DNA from: PGYR01 sp034670025
GTDB lineage: Bacteria > Bacteroidota > Ignavibacteria > Kapaibacteriales > UBA2268
DNA length: 13,342 nt
Assembly (NCBI GenBank): GCA_034670025.1
Contig: JAXMOE010000015.1
Span: 1-13,342, forward strand
Direction: 5' to 3'
Part shown: in pieces, positions 1-7,194 of the stretch
Position numbering within the stretch: position 1 is the first letter of the stretch
Layout: every line of letters starts with the position of its first letter
Position numbers and translations under genes: made by a program
Notes under the pieces: generated by a model
Databases searched by the model: none
What the model was told of the DNA's origin: nothing
The model's input: the letters and a program-made list of their open reading frames with translations, nothing else

Positions 1-1914
1 CTTGCGTAAATGCTTTTTGTTATTTCATTTGTGCTCCACAGATACTCAAAGTAATCAGCATCATATTTAGATTCTAACAGCACCGAATCGCCCTCACAAA
101 TTGTTGTTGGGACTGGTTTGAGTTCTGCTATTACGTTGGGGTGGTCTTTTACTTTTATTGTTCTACGAATCTCGCAACCGTCTTCTGTGGTGACTACTAA
201 AGTATAATTAGCTGGGTCAATTACTGTTATAGAACGTGTATCTGCTCCGTTTGACCAACGGTAGCTTGGGTATTCGTCAGTGCTTTTCAAGGTTACTTCT
301 TCGCCCTCACACTTGATTGTGTCGCCCGTTATTGCTAACTGATATTCATCGCCAAAGCCGACTTGTATTTCTACAAATCCAGTACAACCTAATTCATTTT
401 CTACTGTTACTCCATAAGTGCCACTTTCTTCCACTACTATAAACTCAGTGGTGTCGCCTGTTGACCATAGGTAGCTCTCGTGTTCGTCGATTAGGGATAG
501 CGTTACCTCTCCTTTTTCACACAAAAATGCTTTTGGGTAGGCACGGATTGCGGGTTTAGGGCTTGGCTTAACTCGAACAAAAGTCTCTGCGGTGTAAGTA
601 TCTGTATCTACTGTTACTGTGTATAGCCCTGCGTGAGATTGGTTTGCGTTTTCTATTGTCGGATTTTGCTCTTCGGACTCATAGTTATTTGGTCCTGCCC
701 AAGCGTAGGTGGCAGAGTCATGTTCTACAAGTAAATTCGCGTTTAAATTTATACTATCACCATAACAATAGTCAGTCCTTGTATCGGTATAAATAAAATT
801 AAATGTTTGAGTGATAACATTAGGTAAACCCATAAAGGATCTACCATTTACTAATGCTATTGAATTATGTCTCACATAACTTTCATTACTATTTGATTTT
901 TCAAGTGTATGTAAATATTTCCCACCTCTTGAATTATTAGCAATATAAATTTTTGAATCAGGTCCTAATTGTAGCTGATATTTCCAATAATCTCTATCCC
1001 TACTATTTGAATCTATTATCTTTTCTGAGTTTTTAATTATAGTCGGATTTTCAGTTGTAACATTATATCTATATACTTTTTGTATATCTGTTGTTAAATA
1101 TAGCCATTTTGAATTTGCGGAAAATACACAGCTATATTTTCCAATGTTATCATTACTATTTAAATTGATTTGATTAGATACAGCACCTGTTTCAGAATTG
1201 AAGTCACACAATAGAAAATCAAACTTATAACAAAAAGCTATTTTAGAATTATCATGAGATATACTTGAGGAGTATGGGTAATATCTATTATTAATTGAAA
1301 CTTTGCTTACTACTGTATCACTTATCCCATTCTCTGTTACTAAAAAAGAATAAACATTATTGGAATCTAAACTGTTTACAATTACCCATATATCCTTTTT
1401 GTTTTTGTGGAGTGTTGCAGTAATTGATTCTATAGTTCCATCCTGCAATTTGTTAAAATTAGATATTACTTCACCTTGTCCATTATTTTTTGTCATATCT
1501 ACAATACAATAACTTGTACCAATGTAAGGAAACATTGGACTTTGAATTACTGTTTCGATAGAGTTAAAAAATATATAAAATAAATTGAAGCTATTCGGTT
1601 TTTTTATAATTAGCGCACCTCTTGCGGCAGTAATATATCCACCAATATTTTCGCCACCTTTCATTATATTGTGTTCACTATTCCAAACTGTGACCCCATT
1701 TGTATAAAAAAGAAGATTGCCCTCGCTATCTGAGATGGAAGAGCAACCTTCAAGTTCCATACATATTATTCATTTCTAAACTTTTTGGTTGAAAGTTTTG
1801 ATTATTAAAAGTCAATCCTGAACCTTGACCAAATACCCAATTGTGATATTCCTTTTGGGAGTAGGAAGTAGTTAACAACAGTAGAAATGTTAATATGTAG
1901 AGTGTTTTTTTCAT
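1..1914 (-). pseudogene. Frameshifted, left-truncated secreted surface protein: beta-propeller plus Ig-like modules
   Basis: The gene starts with ATG at 1914 and runs off the left edge. Residues 1-19 are a signal peptide (MKKTLYILTFLLLLTTSYSQ). The mature start, HNWVFGQGSGLTFN, followed by LEGCSSISDSEGNLLFYTNG and VTVW, is the hallmark of a Bacteroidota extracellular propeller family (usual form W-FG-GLDFN ... EGC-ISD-GNLLFYTDG). That frame stops at TGA 1752-1750 after 54 residues. The family match resumes in the +1 frame from about 1760 and stays open for 586 codons to base 3. A CATACATA duplication at 1758-1765 explains the break. After the propeller (to about base 790) come Ig/PKD-like modules with the pattern C-G--V-L ... 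YLWS-G ... Y-V-V ... GC. Three are complete and a fourth is cut by the edge. They suggest adhesion or surface display. The C-terminus, presumably a T9SS signal, lies outside. The downstream frame lacks a signal peptide, so it should not be exported as read. Confidence 0.85.
1758..1765. repeat. 4-bp tandem duplication at a frameshift (CATA x2)
   Basis: Plus-strand CATACATA reads TATGTATG on the coding strand. Removing one unit joins the signal-peptide frame (ending ...SLEMNN) to MELEGCSSISD with no stop and in the order expected for the family. This marks the exact lesion in the surface-protein gene. Confidence 0.75.
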
Positions 1915-2021
1915 AGAATTAGCTGTGTATTATTTCATCGCAACCCTAATTTACACAAAGCCATTGGATTGGGCAAATGACCACCACGCACTAAAGATAG
2001 ATTGCGACATTTCATTCTCAA

Positions 2022-2050
2022 ATCCCCCCAACCCCCTTTAACAAGGGGGA
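2022..2050. repeat. REP-like C-rich/G-rich hairpin
   Basis: A perfect 7-bp stem, CCCCCTT (2032-2038) with AAGGGGG (2043-2049), encloses a TAAC loop and follows another C-run at 2024-2029. It is much more GC-rich than its surroundings. From memory, similar CCCCCTT...AAGGGGG elements are dispersed in many FCB and cyanobacterial genomes, but that is not verified here. There is no T-run, so it is not an ordinary terminator. Confidence 0.55.
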
Positions 2051-2068
2051 GCTAGAGTTGTGTCCACG

Positions 2069-2110
2069 TTAAAGATAGATTACCACGAAATATAAGTAAA
2101 CTTATATTTC
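2069..2110. repeat. Palindromic dispersed repeat, copy 1
   Basis: Bases 2087-2110 form 11-bp perfect arms (GAAATATAAGT / ACTTATATTTC) around AA. Together with the flank TTAAAGATAGATTACCAC on the left, the unit matches a second copy at 13066-13109 with only a two-base insertion and two substitutions. The outer right arm (GTGGTAAT), present in the other copy, is degraded here. Function is unknown; it is a candidate REP/MITE-like element. Confidence 0.6.
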
Positions 2111-2168
2111 TCTGAATGTCCGTTGTTTAGTCACTTGAGAGGTTTTAATACAAAAAACTACTACCTAC

Positions 2169-2205
2169 AAAAAAAACCACTTCCCTAATAATAGAAAAGT
2201 GGTTT
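2169..2205 (-). terminator. Intrinsic terminator of icd
   Basis: Read on the minus strand, AAACCACTT pairs with AAGTGGTTT (arms 2205-2197 and 2182-2174). The stem runs into eight consecutive T residues (plus-strand A-run 2169-2176). It lies 28 bases past the icd stop codon. Confidence 0.85.
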
Positions 2206-2232
2206 GGTAAAAATCAAAATCTTAAGCTTAGC

Positions 2233-3501
2233 TTACTTCATATTCTCAATTAGCGCATCGCCGAACTCAGAAGTTTTTAGCTTAGTTGCTCCTTCCATCT
2301 GTCTGTGGAAGTCATAAGTAACTCTCTTTTGGGAGATAGTTTCTTCTACTGCATTGACAATTGTGTCCGCAGCTTTCTGCCATCCTAAGTGCTCTAACAT
2401 TAGCACACCTGATAAGATTACAGAACCAGGGTTAACCTTGTCCAAACCAGCATACTTAGGTGCAGTACCGTGAGTCGCTTCGAATATAGCGTGACCACTT
2501 ACGTAGTTGATGTTAGCACCCGGTGCAATACCGATACCACCAACCATTGCAGCCAATGCGTCAGAGATGTAATCACCATTCAAGTTCATAGTACAAACTA
2601 CTTCGTACTCAGCTGGACGAAGTAATATTTGTTGTAAGAAGGCATCTGCAATCACATCTTTCACAATGATTTTGCCAGCAGATACAGCATCGCTTTGTGC
2701 TTTGTCAGCAGCTTCCGTGCCTTGCTCATCTTTTATCTTGTCGTACTGTCTCCAAGTGAAAGTCTTATCACCAAATTCTCTTTCAGCCAAATCGTATCCA
2801 ACATCTTTGAACATACCCTCAGTGAACTTCATTATGTTACCTTTGTGCACCCAAGTAACTGAATCTCTTTTGTGCTCAATAGCGTACTCAATTGCCGCAC
2901 GAGCTATTCTTTCAGTTCCTTCTACTGATATTGGTTTAATACCGATAGATGAAGTTTCTGGGAATCTGATATTTTTAACTCCCATTTCGTTTTCGATAAA
3001 GTCAACTACTTTTTTCACTTCATCAGTGCCAGCTTTCCACTCTATTCCTGCATATATATCCTCAGTGTTCTCTCTGAAGATAACCATATCTACTTTGTTT
3101 GGCTCTTTTACTGGAGAAGGAACACCTTGGAACCAACGAACTGGTCTTAGGCAAGTGTATAAATCTAATTTTTGTCTCAAAGCAACGTTAAGTGAACGGA
3201 TACCGCCGCCAACTGGAGTAGTAAGAGGGCCTTTGATAGCGATAAGATATTCCTTGATCGCGTCCAAAGTTTCTTCTGGTAACCACTCGCCTGTTTGGTT
3301 GTGAGCTTTTTCACCAGCTAAGACTTCCTTCCATACTATTTTCTTTTCGCCATTGTACGCCTTTTCTACTGCTGCGTTCAATACTTTTTCAGTAGCAGCC
3401 CAAATGTCAGGGCCAATACCATCACCTTCGATGAAGGGAATAATCGGGTCGTTGGGTACGTTTAGTTTTCCGTTGTTTATCGTTATTTTAGAGCCAGCCA
3501 T
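2233..3501 (-). CDS. icd: NADP-dependent isocitrate dehydrogenase
   Basis: The product (422 aa) oxidatively decarboxylates isocitrate to 2-oxoglutarate with NADP+ in the cytosolic TCA cycle. It matches the E. coli type homodimeric enzyme (416 aa) along its whole length. The isocitrate-binding segment GGGIRSLNVALRQ (98-110) contains Ser103, the equivalent of the E. coli serine phosphorylated by AceK, plus Arg109. Arg119 and Arg143 complete the substrate site. ENTEDIYAG supplies Tyr150, WVHKGN supplies Lys220, and NLNGDYISD carries metal-binding Asp310 and Asp314. HGTAPKY (344-350), Tyr396 and Arg400 are the determinants of NADP preference. The start, 122 bases from the next gene, fits the family N-terminus. 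It appears to be a single-gene unit with its own terminator at 2169-2205. Nothing here shows that AceK is present. Confidence 0.97.
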   Translation of the reverse strand: MAGSKITINNGKLNVPNDPIIPFIEGDGIGPDIWAATEKVLNAAVEKAYNGEKKIVWKEVLAGEKAHNQTGEWLPEETLDAIKEYLIAIKGPLTTPVGGGIRSLNVALRQKLDLYTCLRPVRWFQGVPSPVKEPNKVDMVIFRENTEDIYAGIEWKAGTDEVKKVVDFIENEMGVKNIRFPETSSIGIKPISVEGTERIARAAIEYAIEHKRDSVTWVHKGNIMKFTEGMFKDVGYDLAEREFGDKTFTWRQYDKIKDEQGTEAADKAQSDAVSAGKIIVKDVIADAFLQQILLRPAEYEVVCTMNLNGDYISDALAAMVGGIGIAPGANINYVSGHAIFEATHGTAPKYAGLDKVNPGSVILSGVLMLEHLGWQKAADTIVNAVEETISQKRVTYDFHRQMEGATKLKTSEFGDALIENMK

Positions 3502-3623
3502 TTATTAACCTATATTTTATATTTGTTATTGTTTTTTGTTATATGTAATTATTCAAAATTACGAAAAATATCGCAATTTTTTGATTTTGGACGGTTAAGG
3601 TGTGGATATATTTAGAAAGTAGA

Positions 3624-4466
3624 TTAAAGAATATAATCATCCTTACTGATATTCAAATCACTTCCTGACAAGATAGGCAAACTGCCATAAAGGTAATTCC
3701 CTTGAGTTATAAAATCCAAAATAGGTAATATATCATTGTATGATTTTAATTGCTCTATTTCATTATCATAAGCAGCTTGGACTGATTCATGATATGACAT
3801 ACCATTAACCCAATTATATACAAAATTGGATGGAGTAAAAATAGTTAGATAATTGTTTTCTATCGTGCCGTTGCAACCCGACACCCCAACTCTGTTCCAC
3901 AAGCTCAGGGCATTAGCACTTTTGCAATTTGTTTGATATAACACTCGGATAGAGACTTCCATTTCTGCTAATTGGGTTGTAAGTTCATCAATTGGTACAC
4001 TTTTGTCAGAGAATACTATGTTCGTCTCAGACCCATGGAGACTAAATACCATATCAATATTATAGCTCTCATTCGATAGCTGCGAAAGCTCACTTATCAA
4101 TCTTTCTTTGGTTGCCGTGCTGTCAGTTAGTACAATGATCTCATCATAGTAATCATCAGCATTGCTAACAATGTTTTCTATTTGCCAAGGTTCGCCATAT
4201 TGATCAAGAATAGCATTCAAATCTTTGCCATAGAGTGAATCGAATGGGACGCTAAAAATATCGGAGAATATTCGTAATGTTTCTGAAGGGTAGGTGTTGA
4301 AAGCAATGTCTTCTATTTGCTGATTAGCTCTGTCCGAATTTTCAACAACCAACACAAGAGCTGTTTTACCTGTCGTTCGGTAATCATATTCCCCACTATT
4401 AGTAGTGCTATTCTCAGCGCAAGAGAATAGGATAAATATAATGAATAGAATTAGAATTGTTTTCAT
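3624..4466 (-). CDS. Lipoprotein with caspase-like (clan CD) His/Cys pattern
   Basis: This 280-aa protein begins with a lipoprotein signal (MKTILILFIIFILFSC; lipid-modified Cys16, with an unusual Phe at -2), so it is probably anchored in the envelope. The mature part shows alternating hydrophobic strands and helices. IDMVFSLHG (His144-Gly145) and IRVLYQTNCKS (Cys181) follow two predicted core strands. That is the spacing of the catalytic His-Gly and Cys in clan CD peptidases (caspase, gingipain, CHAT). The following GVSGCNGTIENN, F-YNWVNG and ESVQAAYDNE also fit that fold. The assignment is an inference from pattern, not a recognised family. Other possibilities are an inactive relative or an unrelated alpha/beta protein. 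It lies 61 bases downstream of the beta-barrel gene, with a terminator hairpin immediately before its start, so expression probably depends on readthrough or regulation. Confidence 0.6.
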   Translation of the reverse strand: MKTILILFIIFILFSCAENSTTNSGEYDYRTTGKTALVLVVENSDRANQQIEDIAFNTYPSETLRIFSDIFSVPFDSLYGKDLNAILDQYGEPWQIENIVSNADDYYDEIIVLTDSTATKERLISELSQLSNESYNIDMVFSLHGSETNIVFSDKSVPIDELTTQLAEMEVSIRVLYQTNCKSANALSLWNRVGVSGCNGTIENNYLTIFTPSNFVYNWVNGMSYHESVQAAYDNEIEQLKSYNDILPILDFITQGNYLYGSLPILSGSDLNISKDDYIL

Positions 4467-4470
4467 AGAT

Positions 4471-4505
4471 AAAAAATTCCCCTAGGGTAGTAAACCATAG
4501 GGGAA
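4471..4505 (-). terminator. Intrinsic terminator / possible attenuator between beta-barrel and lipoprotein genes
   Basis: On the minus strand TTCCCCTA (4505-4498) pairs perfectly with TAGGGGAA (4484-4477), followed by at least six T residues (4476-4471). It terminates the beta-barrel gene. The T-run ends only four bases before the ATG of the lipoprotein gene, and the 3' arm contains AGGGG, the only Shine-Dalgarno-like string available to that gene. Confidence 0.8.
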
Positions 4506-4527
4506 GTAAATTTATATAATAAATTGA

Positions 4528-5163
4528 TTAGAAATAAACCGTTAAGCCCACAGCAGAGCCACCTAAGTTAAGGTTAGTCATCTCATTTGAATTAGTAGTA
4601 CTAGTTCCATTTACAGTTGATTTAGTATCAACAGTACCCATATTGTAGCCGATTCCCATCTGTACAAATATTGCTATGTTGTGTGTGGAGTTCAAGAATG
4701 CCTGTGCTCCAAACGCAGCCAATACAGTCATCATGCTTCCGCTAACTTCTGTGGAAAATCCATTACCAACCGTCTCAATTGTTGGAATTTGAGTGTAGCT
4801 TAGTCCCAAATTAACATAAGGGCTAACGTCGGAAACATTGAAAAAATACTTACCACCTGCCATAAATGACAAAGTATTTGCTGGGTCAGAACCCTCTACT
4901 CCATTGTCAATAGATAAATAACCAAGACCTAAATCTAATTGAAGAGTATTAGTTAACATTATGTTAAAACTACTGGCAGCAGTAGAAGAAATACTTAGTC
5001 TCGATGTAGTGTTCGTGGTTAGTCCTGTGGAAGGAGTCACTCCGTTGGGCATTGCAATTGCTGCAGACATACCAAAGTCGCCTTTCTCATGGGCTTCGGT
5101 AGTTGCAATAGTTGTAGTTAAAGCTATTGCTAGTAGTAAGAAAAATAGTTTAGAAGTCTTCAT
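4528..5163 (-). CDS. Small outer-membrane beta-barrel protein
   Basis: This 211-aa protein has a signal peptide (MKTSKLFFLLLAIALTTTIA, probable cleavage after TTEA). The mature chain is rich in Gly, Ser, Thr and alternating polar/hydrophobic strands such as LQLDLGLGYLSI, SPYVNLGLSYTQI and IFVQMGIGYNMG. It ends in the aromatic VYF typical of barrel C-termini. It resembles eight-stranded OmpA/OprF-type or 'porin family' barrels, but the exact family is not identified. An ATG four codons upstream (5175) is also possible. I prefer 5163 because GAGGA sits five bases before it and because the signal peptide then begins directly with Met-Lys. A terminator follows the stop, and the caspase-like lipoprotein gene lies next downstream. 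The role is presumably structural or transport in the outer membrane. Confidence 0.8.
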   Translation of the reverse strand: MKTSKLFFLLLAIALTTTIATTEAHEKGDFGMSAAIAMPNGVTPSTGLTTNTTSRLSISSTAASSFNIMLTNTLQLDLGLGYLSIDNGVEGSDPANTLSFMAGGKYFFNVSDVSPYVNLGLSYTQIPTIETVGNGFSTEVSGSMMTVLAAFGAQAFLNSTHNIAIFVQMGIGYNMGTVDTKSTVNGTSTTNSNEMTNLNLGGSAVGLTVYF

Positions 5164-5168
5164 AAAAA

Positions 5169-5173
5169 TCCTC
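5169..5173 (-). promoter_or_regulatory. Ribosome binding site deciding the beta-barrel start
   Basis: GAGGA on the minus strand lies five bases upstream of the ATG at 5163. It overlaps the region just after the alternative ATG at 5175, which has no comparable site. This favours the shorter protein. Confidence 0.6.
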
Positions 5174-5315
5174 ATATAAAAGTGATTAAAAATAAAAGCT
5201 GTATTCTATATTCTTTCTTAATATTACAACTTAATATATATTTATGAGATATGCAAACTATTGGCTAAATATAAGTACGTTTGTTTATTGTAATCATTAG
5301 ATAATATATATTTCC

Positions 5316-5352
5316 AAACCGAGGTGTGAGCAAATGGCATCTCGGTTTTTTT
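5316..5352 (+). terminator. Plus-strand intrinsic terminator upstream of the DsbA-like gene
   Basis: AAACCGAGGTG (5316-5326) pairs with CATCTCGGTTT (5338-5348) through ten Watson-Crick pairs and one G-U. The T-run extends to 5352. It points rightward, yet no long plus-strand gene ends before it: the upstream neighbour is transcribed leftward. It therefore ends either a short RNA started in 5180-5300 or the leader of the DsbA-like gene that starts 41 bases later. On the minus strand there is no adequate T-run. Confidence 0.75.
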
Positions 5353-5392
5353 GTGTTTATAATTTAATATCAACCAATTCGTATTAGTATCT

Positions 5393-6364
5393 ATGATGAT
5401 AAAGAAAAGATTATTAATATTATTATTGGCGACACTATTCGCCGTAGGAAGCAAAATGAAAGCAAACCAGAACCCACTAATTTGTGATATAGAAACGGGT
5501 GTGTGCGGCACAGACAGCACAGAACAAGATAACAGCAAAGCTACTAACCAAAGTGACAAACCAGTTAGAATAATTTACTTTACTGACCCTATTTGCTCAT
5601 CTTGTTGGGGAATAGAGCCACAGCTGAGAAAACTAAAGTTAGAATATGGCGAATACATTGATATAGAATACCGTATGGGTGGGCTGTTGCCTGGCTGGAA
5701 CTTCCGTCGTGGTGACGGAATCAACTCACCGAAAGACGTTGCTGCCCACTGGGACGAAGTAAGCATATATTACGATATGCCAATAGACGGCGATGTGTGG
5801 TTAGAAAATCCACTTGCCTCTTCTTATCCACCATCAGTGGCGTACAAAGCTGCCGACATGCAGGACAAGAATAAGGCCGTAAAGTTTATGCGAATAATGC
5901 GTGAGATGCTGTTCTTAGAGAAGAAAAACATAACTATGTGGAGCGAAATGACCGCAGCCGCAGAAGAAAGCGGATTGGACGTAGAGCAGTTTGGTCACGA
6001 TTATGAACACCACGCACAAGGGTTGTTCCAAGAAGATTTGGAATTGAAAGAAAAGCTAAGAGTTGGTGGGTTTCCTACTCTAATTATAGTCAACAAAGAC
6101 GGCGAAGAGAGAGTTATTCGTGGCTCTAAGCCCTACGTAGTTTACGAAGGAGCGGTAGTCGGACTTCACGATACTGCCCAGAAAAACGAGTACGCAAAAG
6201 ATTTGGACTCACTACTTGATACTTATCCAACTCTAACAGCCAAGGAATACTCTGTGCTATCCGGTAAGGAAAGAAACGCCGCAGAGCAAGAGCTAAAAGA
6301 TTTAGTTCGCAGCGGAGAGCTAAACCAAACCGAAACTAAGAATGGAAATTTGTATTATAGGTGA
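5393..6364 (+). CDS. Exported DsbA/FrnE-like thiol-disulfide oxidoreductase
   Basis: This 323-aa protein belongs to the DsbA-family thioredoxin-fold group that includes FrnE and SpxH/YjbH. Strand IIYFTDP leads into the active site CSSC (Cys68, Cys71, followed by Trp72). SSYPPSVAYKAA (143-154) is typical of the helical insertion, and GGFPTLIIV holds the cis-Pro (Pro228). Residues 1-20 form a hydrophobic signal or anchor (IKKRLLILLLATLFAVGS), so it probably acts in the periplasm, unlike cytoplasmic SpxH. A second cysteine pair, Cys31 and Cys38 in CDIETGVCG, precedes the domain; such a motif is familiar from related FCB proteins. The C-terminus (about 282-323, ending NGNLYYR) looks like a small winged-helix-like tail. 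It is transcribed alone, diverges from the beta-barrel gene and converges with the ppk2 pair. Substrate is unknown. Confidence 0.85.
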   Translation: MMIKKRLLILLLATLFAVGSKMKANQNPLICDIETGVCGTDSTEQDNSKATNQSDKPVRIIYFTDPICSSCWGIEPQLRKLKLEYGEYIDIEYRMGGLLPGWNFRRGDGINSPKDVAAHWDEVSIYYDMPIDGDVWLENPLASSYPPSVAYKAADMQDKNKAVKFMRIMREMLFLEKKNITMWSEMTAAAEESGLDVEQFGHDYEHHAQGLFQEDLELKEKLRVGGFPTLIIVNKDGEERVIRGSKPYVVYEGAVVGLHDTAQKNEYAKDLDSLLDTYPTLTAKEYSVLSGKERNAAEQELKDLVRSGELNQTETKNGNLYYR

Positions 6365-6402
6365 TGAGTATTAATTATTTTCATATTTCATCTATGTTAG
6401 AG

Positions 6403-7194
6403 CTACTCGCCATAAGGAATACTGTCCAATATATGCGTAACTGCCTCTAATCGAGCTTCTGTTTTTTTGTTAGCATTAATTATATTCCAAGGAGCAATGT
6501 CAGTGTTTGTTACTTCAAACATCTTTTGCTTATAAGCGGTGTAATCATCCCAAAGCTCTTGAGCTCGTTCATCGACAGCAGTCATCTTCCATCTTTTTAG
6601 AGGACTGCTTTTTATTTCTTTGAATCGTCTTGCTTGTTCGTCTTTGGTTATAGAAAAATAGAATTTGATTAAATAAGTGTTGGACTGAATCAACATTTTT
6701 TCAAAATCATTGACATGTGACATAAACACTTCGTACTGTTCTTGAGTGCAAAAACCATTGACTGGCTCAACTACTGCCCGGTTGTACCAACTTCTGTCGA
6801 ACAGGACTATCTCACCCGGCTTAGGCAATCTGTTTACATATCTTTGGAAAAACCACTGTTTTTGCTCGTCTTCTGTCGGCTTGTCTAGCGCTACTACTCT
6901 GAATTGTCTTGGGTTCATATACTCTGTGGTCCTTCTTATTGCACCACCTTTGCCTGCTGCGTCTCTACCTTCAAATATTATTACTACTTTTTTATCATTT
7001 TCAATAACCCAATTCTGTAGCTTTATTAGTTCGACTTGCTTTTCCTTCATTTCCAAAAAGTATCTGGACTCATCCAATGCTTTTGTTACGTTGACTTTTT
7101 TACTCTTGAAAAGACTGTGCAGCCCAATTTTTGAGTTTAGTAATTCTATATCTTCTTTGTTCAAATTCATTTTGCTTGTTGCCTTGTTAAACAT
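6403..7194 (-). CDS. ppk2: PPK2-family polyphosphate kinase (second of tandem pair)
   Basis: This 263-aa cytosolic enzyme transfers phosphate between inorganic polyphosphate and nucleotides. Its Walker A is EGRDAAGKGG (75-84, Lys82), and its Walker B region is IVLFDRSWYNR (129-139, Asp133-Arg134). The lid segment with SSPLKRWK and the motif ELWDDYTAYK follow, then a C-terminal WNIINANKKTEAR. Length and motifs match single-domain PPK2 proteins of the GRDAAGKGG type, as in Pseudomonas PPK2, rather than the GxDAAGKDG type. Sequence alone does not tell whether NDP or NMP is preferred. Its ATG overlaps the end of the upstream ppk2 gene by eight bases (ATGTTTAA), so translation is probably coupled. 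All catalytic residues are present. It converges with the DsbA-like gene. Confidence 0.93.
   Translation of the reverse strand: MFNKATSKMNLNKEDIELLNSKIGLHSLFKSKKVNVTKALDESRYFLEMKEKQVELIKLQNWVIENDKKVVIIFEGRDAAGKGGAIRRTTEYMNPRQFRVVALDKPTEDEQKQWFFQRYVNRLPKPGEIVLFDRSWYNRAVVEPVNGFCTQEQYEVFMSHVNDFEKMLIQSNTYLIKFYFSITKDEQARRFKEIKSSPLKRWKMTAVDERAQELWDDYTAYKQKMFEVTNTDIAPWNIINANKKTEARLEAVTHILDSIPYGE

Larger units (their letters stand above)
1915..2168. other. Gene-free stretch with repeats
   Basis: No credible coding frame is visible between the start of the surface-protein gene and the icd terminator. The stretch holds two hairpin elements (2032-2049 and 2069-2110). It also has a short TAAAGATAGATT string at 1992-2003 that recurs at 2070-2081 at the left edge of the second element. 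The promoter of the minus-strand surface gene should lie between about 1915 and 1990, but I see no convincing box. Confidence 0.6.

Noticed and set aside
2666..3304. Plus-strand open frame of 212 codons
   Set aside because: It is entirely antisense to icd, whose motifs are unambiguous, and its translation has no recognisable features.
3554..3561. TAATTTTG on the minus strand as a Bacteroidota -7 box (TAnnTTTG) for icd
   Set aside because: It matches the consensus, but no -33 TTTG is found at the usual spacing, and such strings are common in AT-rich DNA.
5242..5559. Minus-strand open frame of 105 codons with a hydrophobic start
   Set aside because: It is antisense to the signal peptide and leader of the DsbA-like gene. 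The hydrophobicity is a by-product of that antisense, and it runs through the plus-strand terminator.
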